This document shows positions 8,821 through 14,708 of a stretch of DNA of 25,645 nucleotides, piece by piece. The stretch spans positions 1-25,645 of the forward strand of contig CAYGGG010000007.1 of the NCBI GenBank assembly GCA_964349455.1, in the 5' to 3' direction. This DNA is from CSSED10-109M sp964349455 (lineage in GTDB: Bacteria; Bacillota_I; Bacilli_A; RF39; UBA660). Each line of letters begins with the position of its first letter. Within the stretch, counting starts at the first letter, position 1. Both the position numbers and the translations under genes were made by a program. Under the pieces are notes generated by a model, which was given only the letters and a program-made list of their open reading frames with translations, was not told where the DNA came from and did no database searches.

Positions 8821-8849
8821 TTATATCTTTAATTTTTTTAAAAGTCAAT
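8821..8849 (-). promoter_or_regulatory. Promoter of the pheST T-box leader
   Basis: On the minus strand TTGACT (8844-8849), a 17-base spacer and TATAAT (8821-8826). The predicted start near 8814 gives a leader of about 205 bases before pheS. Confidence 0.85.
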
Positions 8850-8861
8850 TTTTAATAGAAA

Positions 8862-9186
8862 TTAATTTTTGAGACAACGTACCGAAAAGCCAACAGCTTG
8901 CGAAAAAGCATTACGATAAACAGTCGTATTAGTGCTGCCCAAGTAACGAACCCACGCATTGGTGGAAGTCCACAAGCTGCCGAAACTGCCTACACAGATA
9001 AGCGCCCCCGCCATATCGCGGCGTCCAGAAGGCTTGGCATTAAACCAACCGTGTTTGTTCCTCCCCAACTTGTATCTATTGATTATTAATTTTTGTCCCT
9101 GATCTGTTCCTCCTCATCTTGTTGCATCAGCGCCACCAGCACCAGCGCCAGTAGAACCAAAAAATGTCCCGCCATTTCAATTAAAC
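8862..9186 (-). pseudogene. Decayed C-terminal fragment of a second Fibrobacter-type paralogous domain
   Basis: The minus-strand frame ending at 8862 reads, from about 9113, GGTDQGQKL, then GWFNAKPSGRR, GSFGSLWTST, TTVYRN and GFSVRCLKN. These match the second half of the Fibrobacter succinogenes major paralogous domain (TIGR02145/PF09603) and the end of the neighbouring large protein (SVRCLRN). The frame is interrupted by TGA at 9114-9116 and 9177-9179, has no ATG or signal peptide, and lies directly after the large gene's stop. GC of 8881-9060 is about 51% by hand count, far above the AT-rich surroundings. I read it as the relic of a duplicated or imported domain, not a functional gene. A TTG start at 9068 would give 68 residues, but without a good ribosome-binding site. 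Confidence 0.75.
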
Positions 9187-11853
9187 CTATTCATTCCGCA
9201 AACAACGTACTGAATGCCCTGTATCACGAAGTGTATTCATGTTTCCCATATCATAATTGCCAAAATATAGACTCTGTCCGTCTGCGTGGGTCGAATAAAC
9301 GAACGTAGAGGCCCACCAAGATCCACTCATTCCTACATTCTGAAGTGTACCCGTAGTACCACGGCTGCCAGTTGGTCGCAAATTAAAGCCCGTTAAGTTA
9401 TTTGTGCTTGGGTTATTACCAACCCGACATTGCGTTTCGTGGCTATTCCAATTAGTTGTTGACGCAACTGCTTTACCAATGTACGACGATAAACCATCAC
9501 ATCGATTACCCACATCACTATTCACATAATTCTTTAATGTTGTCCATTCAGTATAGGTTGGAATATGCCATCCTAATGGACACATGCCTTTCGCTCCTGC
9601 TGTTGTTGAACCAGCCATTGCCGCTGGCCATTGATATAATACTTCATCTTTATCCCAACCATCTCCGCCGTTTATTCTACAAGATATATAAGAACTATAT
9701 GTCCAAACTCTAGTTAAACAATTTTCAGTTGTATATCTTAAATTTTCTGCCATCCAACACTGCGTTCCAATTTGAATAGTTGCATATACTTCATCGTCTC
9801 TTATGTCAGTAATGTTTTGACCACAAACATGACGGACATCAAAATCAGCATTGATCGTCATATTACCGACAACAGTACTACACCTTCCTGTATCAACATA
9901 CCAATAACCGGTGCAATTACTTGGATTAATAGTTATTGTAAATCCAATTAAATCATAACCGGTACTTGCTGTTGCAGTTGGCGCTGTTGCACTACTTCCA
10001 TGACTTACCGTTCTAAAACTTGGGGTTATCGTTCCGCCTGTTCCCGCTGTATATGTTACCGTATAAGTATTAGCTATAAAATTTGCTCTAATTGTCATAT
10101 TTGCTCGAACATTGCTACATATTCCTGTTGATGCTGTAAATGTGCCCGCACAACTGCCACTGGTAATTGAATAATTACCAAATGTATAAAACTCATTTGC
10201 CGTTGCAGTTGGCCCAATATTGGCCCCACTCCAGTCAACTATTTCAGATGCCGGTTCCACACTACCACCTGCCGTTGGGTTTTTTGTATATGTTACCGTA
10301 TATTTATTAATTATCCAATTTGCTTGGATTGTTATATTTTGTTGCACATTGCTACAAGCACCAGTTGATGCTGTAAATGTGCCCGCACATTCGCCACTTG
10401 TAATTGAATAATCCCCTCTCGTATACCCTGTTCTTGAGCATGATGTTGGGCCTGCTGCACTATCTCCATGATTAACCACTCTTGAACTCGGGCTACAACT
10501 CCCACCATTACTATTAAAAGTAACTATATACTGATTAATCGTGAAATTAGCTCTAACCGTAATTGCTTCTCTTACATCACTACATATACCCGTTCCATTG
10601 TTAAAGGTGCCATTACAAATACCACTTGTTAAAGTATAATTTGTAAAACTATAACCCGTATTTGCACTTGGCGTTGTTCCCGTATTTGCTGAACTATGAT
10701 TAACCATTTCTGAAGTCGGAATAACACTACCGCCAGCACTTGCTGTATAACTCACGGTATATTCTAAAGTAAAGTTTGCTTCAATTACCATATTGCCCAC
10801 TACACCTGTTACATTACCAGTAGTTGTATTTAAATCGCCATTACCAACTCCACTTATCACTGTATAATGAGAAAAAATGTATCCTGGATCAACTGTAATA
10901 CTTGGCACAGCAGCATTACTGCCATGCGGTACCGTTCGATAATTTGGACTAAAAGTTGCACCTTGATTTGATTGATAATTAACAGTATATTGTCTAATCG
11001 TAAAATTAGCTTTAACAATCATATTACCAACAATATTACTGATTGCACCAGTTGCTATATTTAAATTGCCATTACTAGGCCCTGAAACAACCGTAAAATT
11101 AACCAAATCATATCCCGCATTAGCAGTTGTGGTTGGTGCTGTTGCATTGCTTTGACTTATAACATATATTAATAAAGGATCAACACTTCCACCAGTACTA
11201 GTTTGATATGTTATTTTATAAACATTTGGTGCTTTTATTTTTATTTCTTCAGGAGATATAATTTCATCAATTTTTACTTTAAAAGTATATTCAACCCCGG
11301 GCAATAAATTTTCAAAAACATTGCTCAGTTGCCAATTATTACCATCTTTACTATATTCAACATTTGTTTCATTCACAATTGGCACTGTTGCGGTTACTTT
11401 CCCATCTTCTTGCGTTTCCCAATTAACAGTTCCATAAAAACCAGGCACCTCACATTCACCATTAAGTTCCTCTAAACTTGTTATTGTTACTTCTTTACTA
11501 TCAAAACTTTTTTGAATACACCACTCCCCATCAGAAATTGCTAACTGAACCCGACAATCAGTATGAATAATAATATTTCCTTCATCAGGCCTTTTGCCCT
11601 TAAAACTAATCATGTCTTCAGAAATAATCTCACCATTTTCAAAAACAATTTCGACTACTTTTGCATCACCAACTCCTAAAGTTGACATACATTCATTTCG
11701 TGCTGTTTTAGCAAGTCCATAGGCGCTTGTTTCGAATGTTCCTTTTTTTGCATCACTCATGACATTCAAAACAATTGGCATTGCAATTAACAACACCAAT
11801 GCTAATGCAACAATTACTGCTAATATTTCAACTAATGTGAAACCTTTTTTCAT
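9187..11853 (-). CDS. Prepilin-like surface protein with six B-repeats and a Fib_succ_major domain
   Basis: An 888-residue protein with three parts. Residues 1-32 are a type IV prepilin leader (KKGFTLVEILAVIV, with Glu at +5 after the G/F cleavage site) and a hydrophobic helix; the next 170 residues are pseudopilin-like and unrecognised. Residues about 211-671 are six repeats of roughly 75 residues, each opening like YTVTYTAGTGGTITP and closing like MTIRANF; they resemble InlB B-repeat/Flg_new modules of surface proteins. Residues about 676-888 are a Fibrobacter succinogenes major paralogous domain (IGTQCWMAENLRY, GMCPLGWHIPTYTEW, SGSWWAST, SVRCLRN). GGGAG precedes the ATG, and a consensus promoter lies upstream. 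No prepilin peptidase or pilus machinery is in the window. Probable role: surface-exposed adhesin or pilin-like filament component (inference). Confidence 0.88.
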   Translation of the reverse strand: MKKGFTLVEILAVIVALALVLLIAMPIVLNVMSDAKKGTFETSAYGLAKTARNECMSTLGVGDAKVVEIVFENGEIISEDMISFKGKRPDEGNIIIHTDCRVQLAISDGEWCIQKSFDSKEVTITSLEELNGECEVPGFYGTVNWETQEDGKVTATVPIVNETNVEYSKDGNNWQLSNVFENLLPGVEYTFKVKIDEIISPEEIKIKAPNVYKITYQTSTGGSVDPLLIYVISQSNATAPTTTANAGYDLVNFTVVSGPSNGNLNIATGAISNIVGNMIVKANFTIRQYTVNYQSNQGATFSPNYRTVPHGSNAAVPSITVDPGYIFSHYTVISGVGNGDLNTTTGNVTGVVGNMVIEANFTLEYTVSYTASAGGSVIPTSEMVNHSSANTGTTPSANTGYSFTNYTLTSGICNGTFNNGTGICSDVREAITVRANFTINQYIVTFNSNGGSCSPSSRVVNHGDSAAGPTSCSRTGYTRGDYSITSGECAGTFTASTGACSNVQQNITIQANWIINKYTVTYTKNPTAGGSVEPASEIVDWSGANIGPTATANEFYTFGNYSITSGSCAGTFTASTGICSNVRANMTIRANFIANTYTVTYTAGTGGTITPSFRTVSHGSSATAPTATASTGYDLIGFTITINPSNCTGYWYVDTGRCSTVVGNMTINADFDVRHVCGQNITDIRDDEVYATIQIGTQCWMAENLRYTTENCLTRVWTYSSYISCRINGGDGWDKDEVLYQWPAAMAGSTTAGAKGMCPLGWHIPTYTEWTTLKNYVNSDVGNRCDGLSSYIGKAVASTTNWNSHETQCRVGNNPSTNNLTGFNLRPTGSRGTTGTLQNVGMSGSWWASTFVYSTHADGQSLYFGNYDMGNMNTLRDTGHSVRCLRNE
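9841..11223 (-). repeat. Six tandem coding repeats (about 75 residues each)
   Basis: The repeat units cover residues about 211-285, 288-362, 364-438, 440-513, 516-591 and 595-671 of the large surface protein. Most units have diverged at DNA level, but units 4 and 5 still share a stretch at 10109-10175 and 10346-10412 (237 bases, 79 codons, apart) with about 58 of 67 bases identical by eye. This suggests recent duplication or gene conversion and a site where repeat number may change. Confidence 0.85.
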
Positions 11854-11899
11854 AAAGAACTCCCTTCCCTTATGACCAACATACTGATACTACAATTAA

Positions 11900-11928
11900 A
11901 TTATAAAATTATTTATAAGAAATGTCAA
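11900..11928 (-). promoter_or_regulatory. Consensus promoter for the prepilin-like surface protein
   Basis: On the minus strand TTGACA (11923-11928), a 17-base spacer, and TATAAT (11900-11905). The -35 lies just after the nitroreductase stop, so the surface gene is transcribed independently of the Rnf operon, with a 5' leader of about 40 bases. Confidence 0.88.
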
Positions 11929-11933
11929 ATATA

Positions 11934-12446
11934 TTAATAAAAACACTTATAAATATTATCAACTGATTTTCTTTGTTTTGGTCTTGGTTTTTCTTCATTA
12001 TATCCTAGACTAATAATTAATCTAATCCTTTTTTGTTCCATCTTTAAAATTTGCTTAATTTTATTCTCATTAAACAAACCAATCATACAAGTTGCAATTT
12101 TTAGTTCAGTTGCTGCTAGACAAATATAAGAAGCAACAATTCCAATATCAATTTTAGTATAATCTTGCACTTTAAAAGTATTTATGACCTTAACTGGAAT
12201 ACAAGCTTTTTCCTCAAAAATAATAATAAAAGCCCCTGCTTTTTGATTAAAAGATTGCATTTCTTTAGCAATTTCTAATCTTAAATAATCTTCAGTAACA
12301 GCAATAAAAGAATAGGGCTGGGCATTGCAGGCTGACGGTGCTAAATTAGCCGCTCTAATTATTTTTTCTAAATCTTCTTCGCTTACTTTCTTACCATTAA
12401 AATTACGACAACTTTCTCTTTTTTTTACCAAATCAAAAAAACTAAT
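11934..12446 (-). CDS. Nitroreductase-family flavoprotein
   Basis: Small FMN-dependent oxidoreductase of the nitroreductase fold; the substrate cannot be told from sequence. The N-terminal FMN-binding motif KKRESCRNF and AANLAPSACNAQPYSFI are typical, as is the later GIVASYICLAATELKIATCMIG. No ATG starts the frame. An ATT at 12446 gives M-SFFDLVKKRES, the usual family N-terminus, nine bases after a strong AAAGGAGGAG; it overlaps the upstream stop as ATTAG. The alternative TTG at 12431 lacks a spaced ribosome-binding site and removes the conserved FFDL. Length with the ATT start is 170 residues. Last gene of the Rnf operon; NAD(P)H or a flavin from Rnf metabolism is a plausible electron source (inference). 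Confidence 0.85.
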   Translation of the reverse strand: MSFFDLVKKRESCRNFNGKKVSEEDLEKIIRAANLAPSACNAQPYSFIAVTEDYLRLEIAKEMQSFNQKAGAFIIIFEEKACIPVKVINTFKVQDYTKIDIGIVASYICLAATELKIATCMIGLFNENKIKQILKMEQKRIRLIISLGYNEEKPRPKQRKSVDNIYKCFY

Positions 12447-13065
12447 AAGCCAACTCCTCCTTTAACTGTTCAAAATATTGATCAATTATTTTTTGTCTTT
12501 TACTACCTATTTTTCGACCAGTTTTCGTATATAGTTTATTAGCCAAACCTTTTAAAGCAATATCATATTCTAAAATTGAATTATGTTTACTAACATCATC
12601 AATATAAATCTTTTCGGGGATTTTAAAATCTAGGGTTAACTTCTGACCATGTTGCCCACCATACATAAAACTACGAGCAATGCCAACCGCACCAATACAA
12701 TCAATTTTATCAGCATCAAACAAAATCTTTGCTTCAATTGTTTTTGGTTCAACATTAGTTCTTTTCCGATGTGCCAAAATACAATGAACAACTTGGTCAA
12801 TTTTATCATAATTCATTTTTTTTAAAATTGATTCCGCCATCTTCGCCCCCTCAATTGCATGATCAATCTTACCAGTAATATCTTTATTCTCTTTTTCACG
12901 ACCAATATCATGTAATAAAGCTGCTATTTCTAAAACTTCTAAATCAACAATTTTTTCAGTTTCAGCTATTTTTAAACACAAACGATGCACCCGCATAATA
13001 TGTTCAATACTATGCGAATTACAACTAATTTCCTTTTCAACAAGTTTAATTAATTTCTGTTTCAC
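12442..13065 (-). CDS. HD-domain metal-dependent phosphohydrolase
   Basis: A 207-residue HD-superfamily protein. Metal ligands are visible: His22 (SIEHIMRV), His52-Asp53 (LLHDIGR), His69 and Asp117 (FDADKID). The family hydrolyses phosphate esters, often nucleotides, but the substrate is not predictable here. HRKRTNVEPKTIEAKILFDADKID is typical of the YedJ-like uncharacterised group (beginning HRKRTNVEP). The start is a GTG with AAGGAG seven bases upstream, overlapping the end of rnfB by 20 bases. Co-transcription with Rnf genes suggests a metabolic housekeeping link, but none is proven. Confidence 0.85.
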   Translation of the reverse strand: MKQKLIKLVEKEISCNSHSIEHIMRVHRLCLKIAETEKIVDLEVLEIAALLHDIGREKENKDITGKIDHAIEGAKMAESILKKMNYDKIDQVVHCILAHRKRTNVEPKTIEAKILFDADKIDCIGAVGIARSFMYGGQHGQKLTLDFKIPEKIYIDDVSKHNSILEYDIALKGLANKLYTKTGRKIGSKRQKIIDQYFEQLKEELAY

Positions 13066-13324
13066 TCTGACTCCTTAAATATAATTCTAATGCTTCTTTT
13101 TGCTCACCACGAAGTGGTTTACAACTTTGATAAAGATTAACATCTCTTTCCATTGCTTTTGCTAAACCAGCACAAGTTCCATAGCCACAAGCACCACAAT
13201 TAAAACCGGGCAAGAGTTGTTCATAAGCTTTTGCTTTATCTTCTACTTTATATTTTTCTGATATAAAAACAAGTAATAGTGCTAGTACTAGAGCAATTCC
13301 CGTAAAAATTAAAATCCCAATCAT
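13046..13324 (-). CDS. rnfB: Short RnfB: N-terminal membrane anchor plus one 4Fe-4S motif
   Basis: Electron-transfer subunit of the Rnf complex. A single membrane helix (about 2-22) is followed by LLPGFNCGACGYGTCAGLAKAM with a fourth Cys in QSCKP, the one [4Fe-4S] cluster of the RnfB N-terminal (DUF4/Fe-S) domain. The C-terminal ferredoxin-like domain with two more clusters, present in usual RnfB of about 260 residues or more, is absent; the frame ends at 92 residues and no CxxCxxC motif appears downstream. The ATG at 13324 forms an ATGA overlap with the small ORF upstream and is preferred over a GTG at 13351. Either a reduced RnfB, or its ferredoxin part is supplied elsewhere. Confidence 0.88.
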   Translation of the reverse strand: MIGILIFTGIALVLALLLVFISEKYKVEDKAKAYEQLLPGFNCGACGYGTCAGLAKAMERDVNLYQSCKPLRGEQKEALELYLRSQSETEIN

Positions 13325-13422
13325 TTTTGACACCCCCGACAATTTTGACACTTATGATTATTCTTTGAATAAAGAAATAAAGTCAAAATAATTAAAAAAC
13401 CTAATAATCCATATGCGATCAT
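13321..13422 (-). CDS. 33-residue membrane protein with C-terminal CxxCxxC motif
   Basis: A small gene between rnfA and rnfB. It begins with an ATG sharing ATGA with the rnfA stop and ends with a TGA sharing ATGA with the rnfB start, so it is translationally coupled on both sides and fills the gap exactly. The product has one hydrophobic helix (about residues 3-18, GLLGFLIILTLFLY) and a Cys-rich tail KCQNCRGCQK. Three closely spaced Cys could bind a metal or an Fe-S cluster with a partner. It resembles in general form the small Cys-rich membrane proteins associated with FeoB, but I know no described Rnf subunit like it. Confidence 0.75.
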   Translation of the reverse strand: MIAYGLLGFLIILTLFLYSKNNHKCQNCRGCQK

Positions 13423-13985
13423 AAACCATACCGACTAACAATCATTGCCATAATTCCGGCAATTATTAAAGCAATTGGCACCCCTTTAAAAGCATCAGGA
13501 ATTGGTCTTTGTTCTAACTTTTCACGAATTGTGGCATAAAGATAAATAAGTAGTGCAAAACCAAGTGAACTTCCTAAAACAAAAACAAGCATTTGCATAA
13601 AATTGTAGTCAAAATCAATAATCAAAAAAGTAATTCCTAATACGGCGCAATTTGAAGCGATTAAGGGCAGGTAAATTCCTAACATTTGATGAAGATTAGG
13701 ATAAAGTTTTTTCATAATCATATCTAGTGACTGAACCATCGAAGCAATTACTAAAATAAACAAAACTGTTCTTAAATATTCAGTATTAGTCGGTACTAAA
13801 ATAAAATGATAAATACCATAAACAATTACTCCAGATAAAATAGTAACCATCATAACCGATAGCCCCATTCCTAAAGCTCCTTTTTCTTTATTTGAAGTAC
13901 CAATAAAAGGACAGATTCCTAAAAATTTAGTTAAAATAATATTTTCAGTTAATAAACTTGTAATAAAAATACTAACTAAGCTCAT
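13419..13985 (-). CDS. rnfA: Rnf complex subunit RnfA
   Basis: Integral membrane subunit (six helices) that forms, with the homologous RnfE, the membrane core through which electrons cross. Conserved Cys in LGICPFIGTS and ASNCAVLG correspond to ligands of the membrane [2Fe-2S] cluster shared with RnfE. The ATG at 13985 (MSLVSIFITSLLTENIIL, 188 residues) matches the usual family start and has an AGAGGTG ribosome-binding site; a TTG seven codons further upstream is less likely. It overlaps rnfE by 14 bases and the downstream small ORF by four. Confidence 0.95.
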   Translation of the reverse strand: MSLVSIFITSLLTENIILTKFLGICPFIGTSNKEKGALGMGLSVMMVTILSGVIVYGIYHFILVPTNTEYLRTVLFILVIASMVQSLDMIMKKLYPNLHQMLGIYLPLIASNCAVLGITFLIIDFDYNFMQMLVFVLGSSLGFALLIYLYATIREKLEQRPIPDAFKGVPIALIIAGIMAMIVSRYGL

Positions 13986-14607
13986 GCGAAACACCTCTTT
14001 TCCCAAAATAATTAAAGATTGCTAACAAAAATCCTAAAGTAAGAAAAGCACCAGCTGGTGACGAAAATAAAACCAACTTTAAATCAAACGGCGTTATTTT
14101 GTAAACTAGTGAATAACCCGTTAATTTTGTTAAATCTGACATAATTGTAATCGTATTATATGCTAACAATTCGCGAATAAACCCAACTAGCGAAAGTGCT
14201 AGTAAAAAGCCAAGGCCAATGCCAATTGCATCAAGTAAACTTTTTTTAACGTTTTCTTTTCCCGCAACAGCAATTGCTCTTCCTAAAACAATACAATTAA
14301 CTGTTATTAACGGAAGATAAATTCCTAAAGTTGCATGCAAATCTGGTATATAAGCTTTAATTAACATATCTATTGTCGTTACAAAAGTAGCGATAATAAT
14401 AATATAAACAGGAATTTTTACATTTTCGGGAACTAATTTACGAATAATTGAAATCGTTATATTTGAAAAAATCAAAACAACAATAACACAAAACCCCATG
14501 ATATAGGCACTTTCAAAATGATGAGTGACAGCAAGTGCTGGACAAAGTCCTAAAAGTAAAATAAAAATTGGATTTTCTTTTTTAATTCCATTTAATATTT
14601 GTTTCAT
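13972..14607 (-). CDS. rnfE: Rnf complex subunit RnfE
   Basis: Homologue of RnfA and its inverted partner in the membrane core. Conserved Cys motifs LGLCPALAVT and TVNCIVLGRA provide the other ligands of the shared [2Fe-2S] cluster. The 211 residues and six predicted helices are typical. GGAGG precedes the ATG; this ribosome-binding site overlaps the stop of the 30-residue ORF upstream. Confidence 0.94.
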   Translation of the reverse strand: MKQILNGIKKENPIFILLLGLCPALAVTHHFESAYIMGFCVIVVLIFSNITISIIRKLVPENVKIPVYIIIIATFVTTIDMLIKAYIPDLHATLGIYLPLITVNCIVLGRAIAVAGKENVKKSLLDAIGIGLGFLLALSLVGFIRELLAYNTITIMSDLTKLTGYSLVYKITPFDLKLVLFSSPAGAFLTLGFLLAIFNYFGKRGVSHELS

Positions 14608-14615
14608 ATTTCCTC

Positions 14616-14708
14616 CTATTTAGTTAATTGATAAGCAAAATAAATAATTGTCGCACATACTAAAGCGGTGAGAACTAGTGCTAAAACACTTTTAATTTTT
14701 TGATTCAT
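14616..14708 (-). CDS. 30-residue single-helix membrane protein in the Rnf operon
   Basis: A short ORF between the rnfD-rnfG fusion and rnfE. Its ATG lies seven bases after GGGAGGAC inside the end of the upstream gene, overlapping it by 17 bases. Its TAG forms part of the rnfE ribosome-binding site. The product is one hydrophobic helix (SVLALVLTALVCATIIYFAY) flanked by charged ends. It occupies the place where rnfG normally starts and resembles in form the N-terminal anchor of RnfG, so it may be a detached anchor or an accessory small subunit (inference). Confidence 0.65.
   Translation of the reverse strand: MNQKIKSVLALVLTALVCATIIYFAYQLTK

Noticed and set aside
9160..9182. Terminator after the large surface gene (AAATG/CATTT hairpin plus T-run)
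   Set aside because: The stem is only five A/T-rich pairs and the T-run is short; not strong enough to call.
8862..9186. UGA read as Trp (code 4) restoring the orphan domain
   Set aside because: Reading the two TGAs as Trp lengthens the frame, but all intact genes use TGG for Trp, and TGA acts as a stop at several tightly overlapping gene junctions.
9093..9308. Plus-strand ORFs opposite the surface gene and its tail
   Set aside because: They are antisense shadows of a coding region with biased composition; no ribosome-binding site, known motif or promoter.
8862..9840. Diversity-generating retroelement (variable and template repeat)
   Set aside because: Fib_succ_major-type domains are known DGR targets, so the orphan tail was compared with the end of the large gene. 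The two differ at all base types and length, not only at adenines, and there is no reverse transcriptase in the window.
13046..13351. RnfB starting at GTG 13351
   Set aside because: That start would overlap most of the coupled small ORF's tail; ATG at 13324 has the ATGA overlap and yields the normal membrane anchor at the N-terminus.
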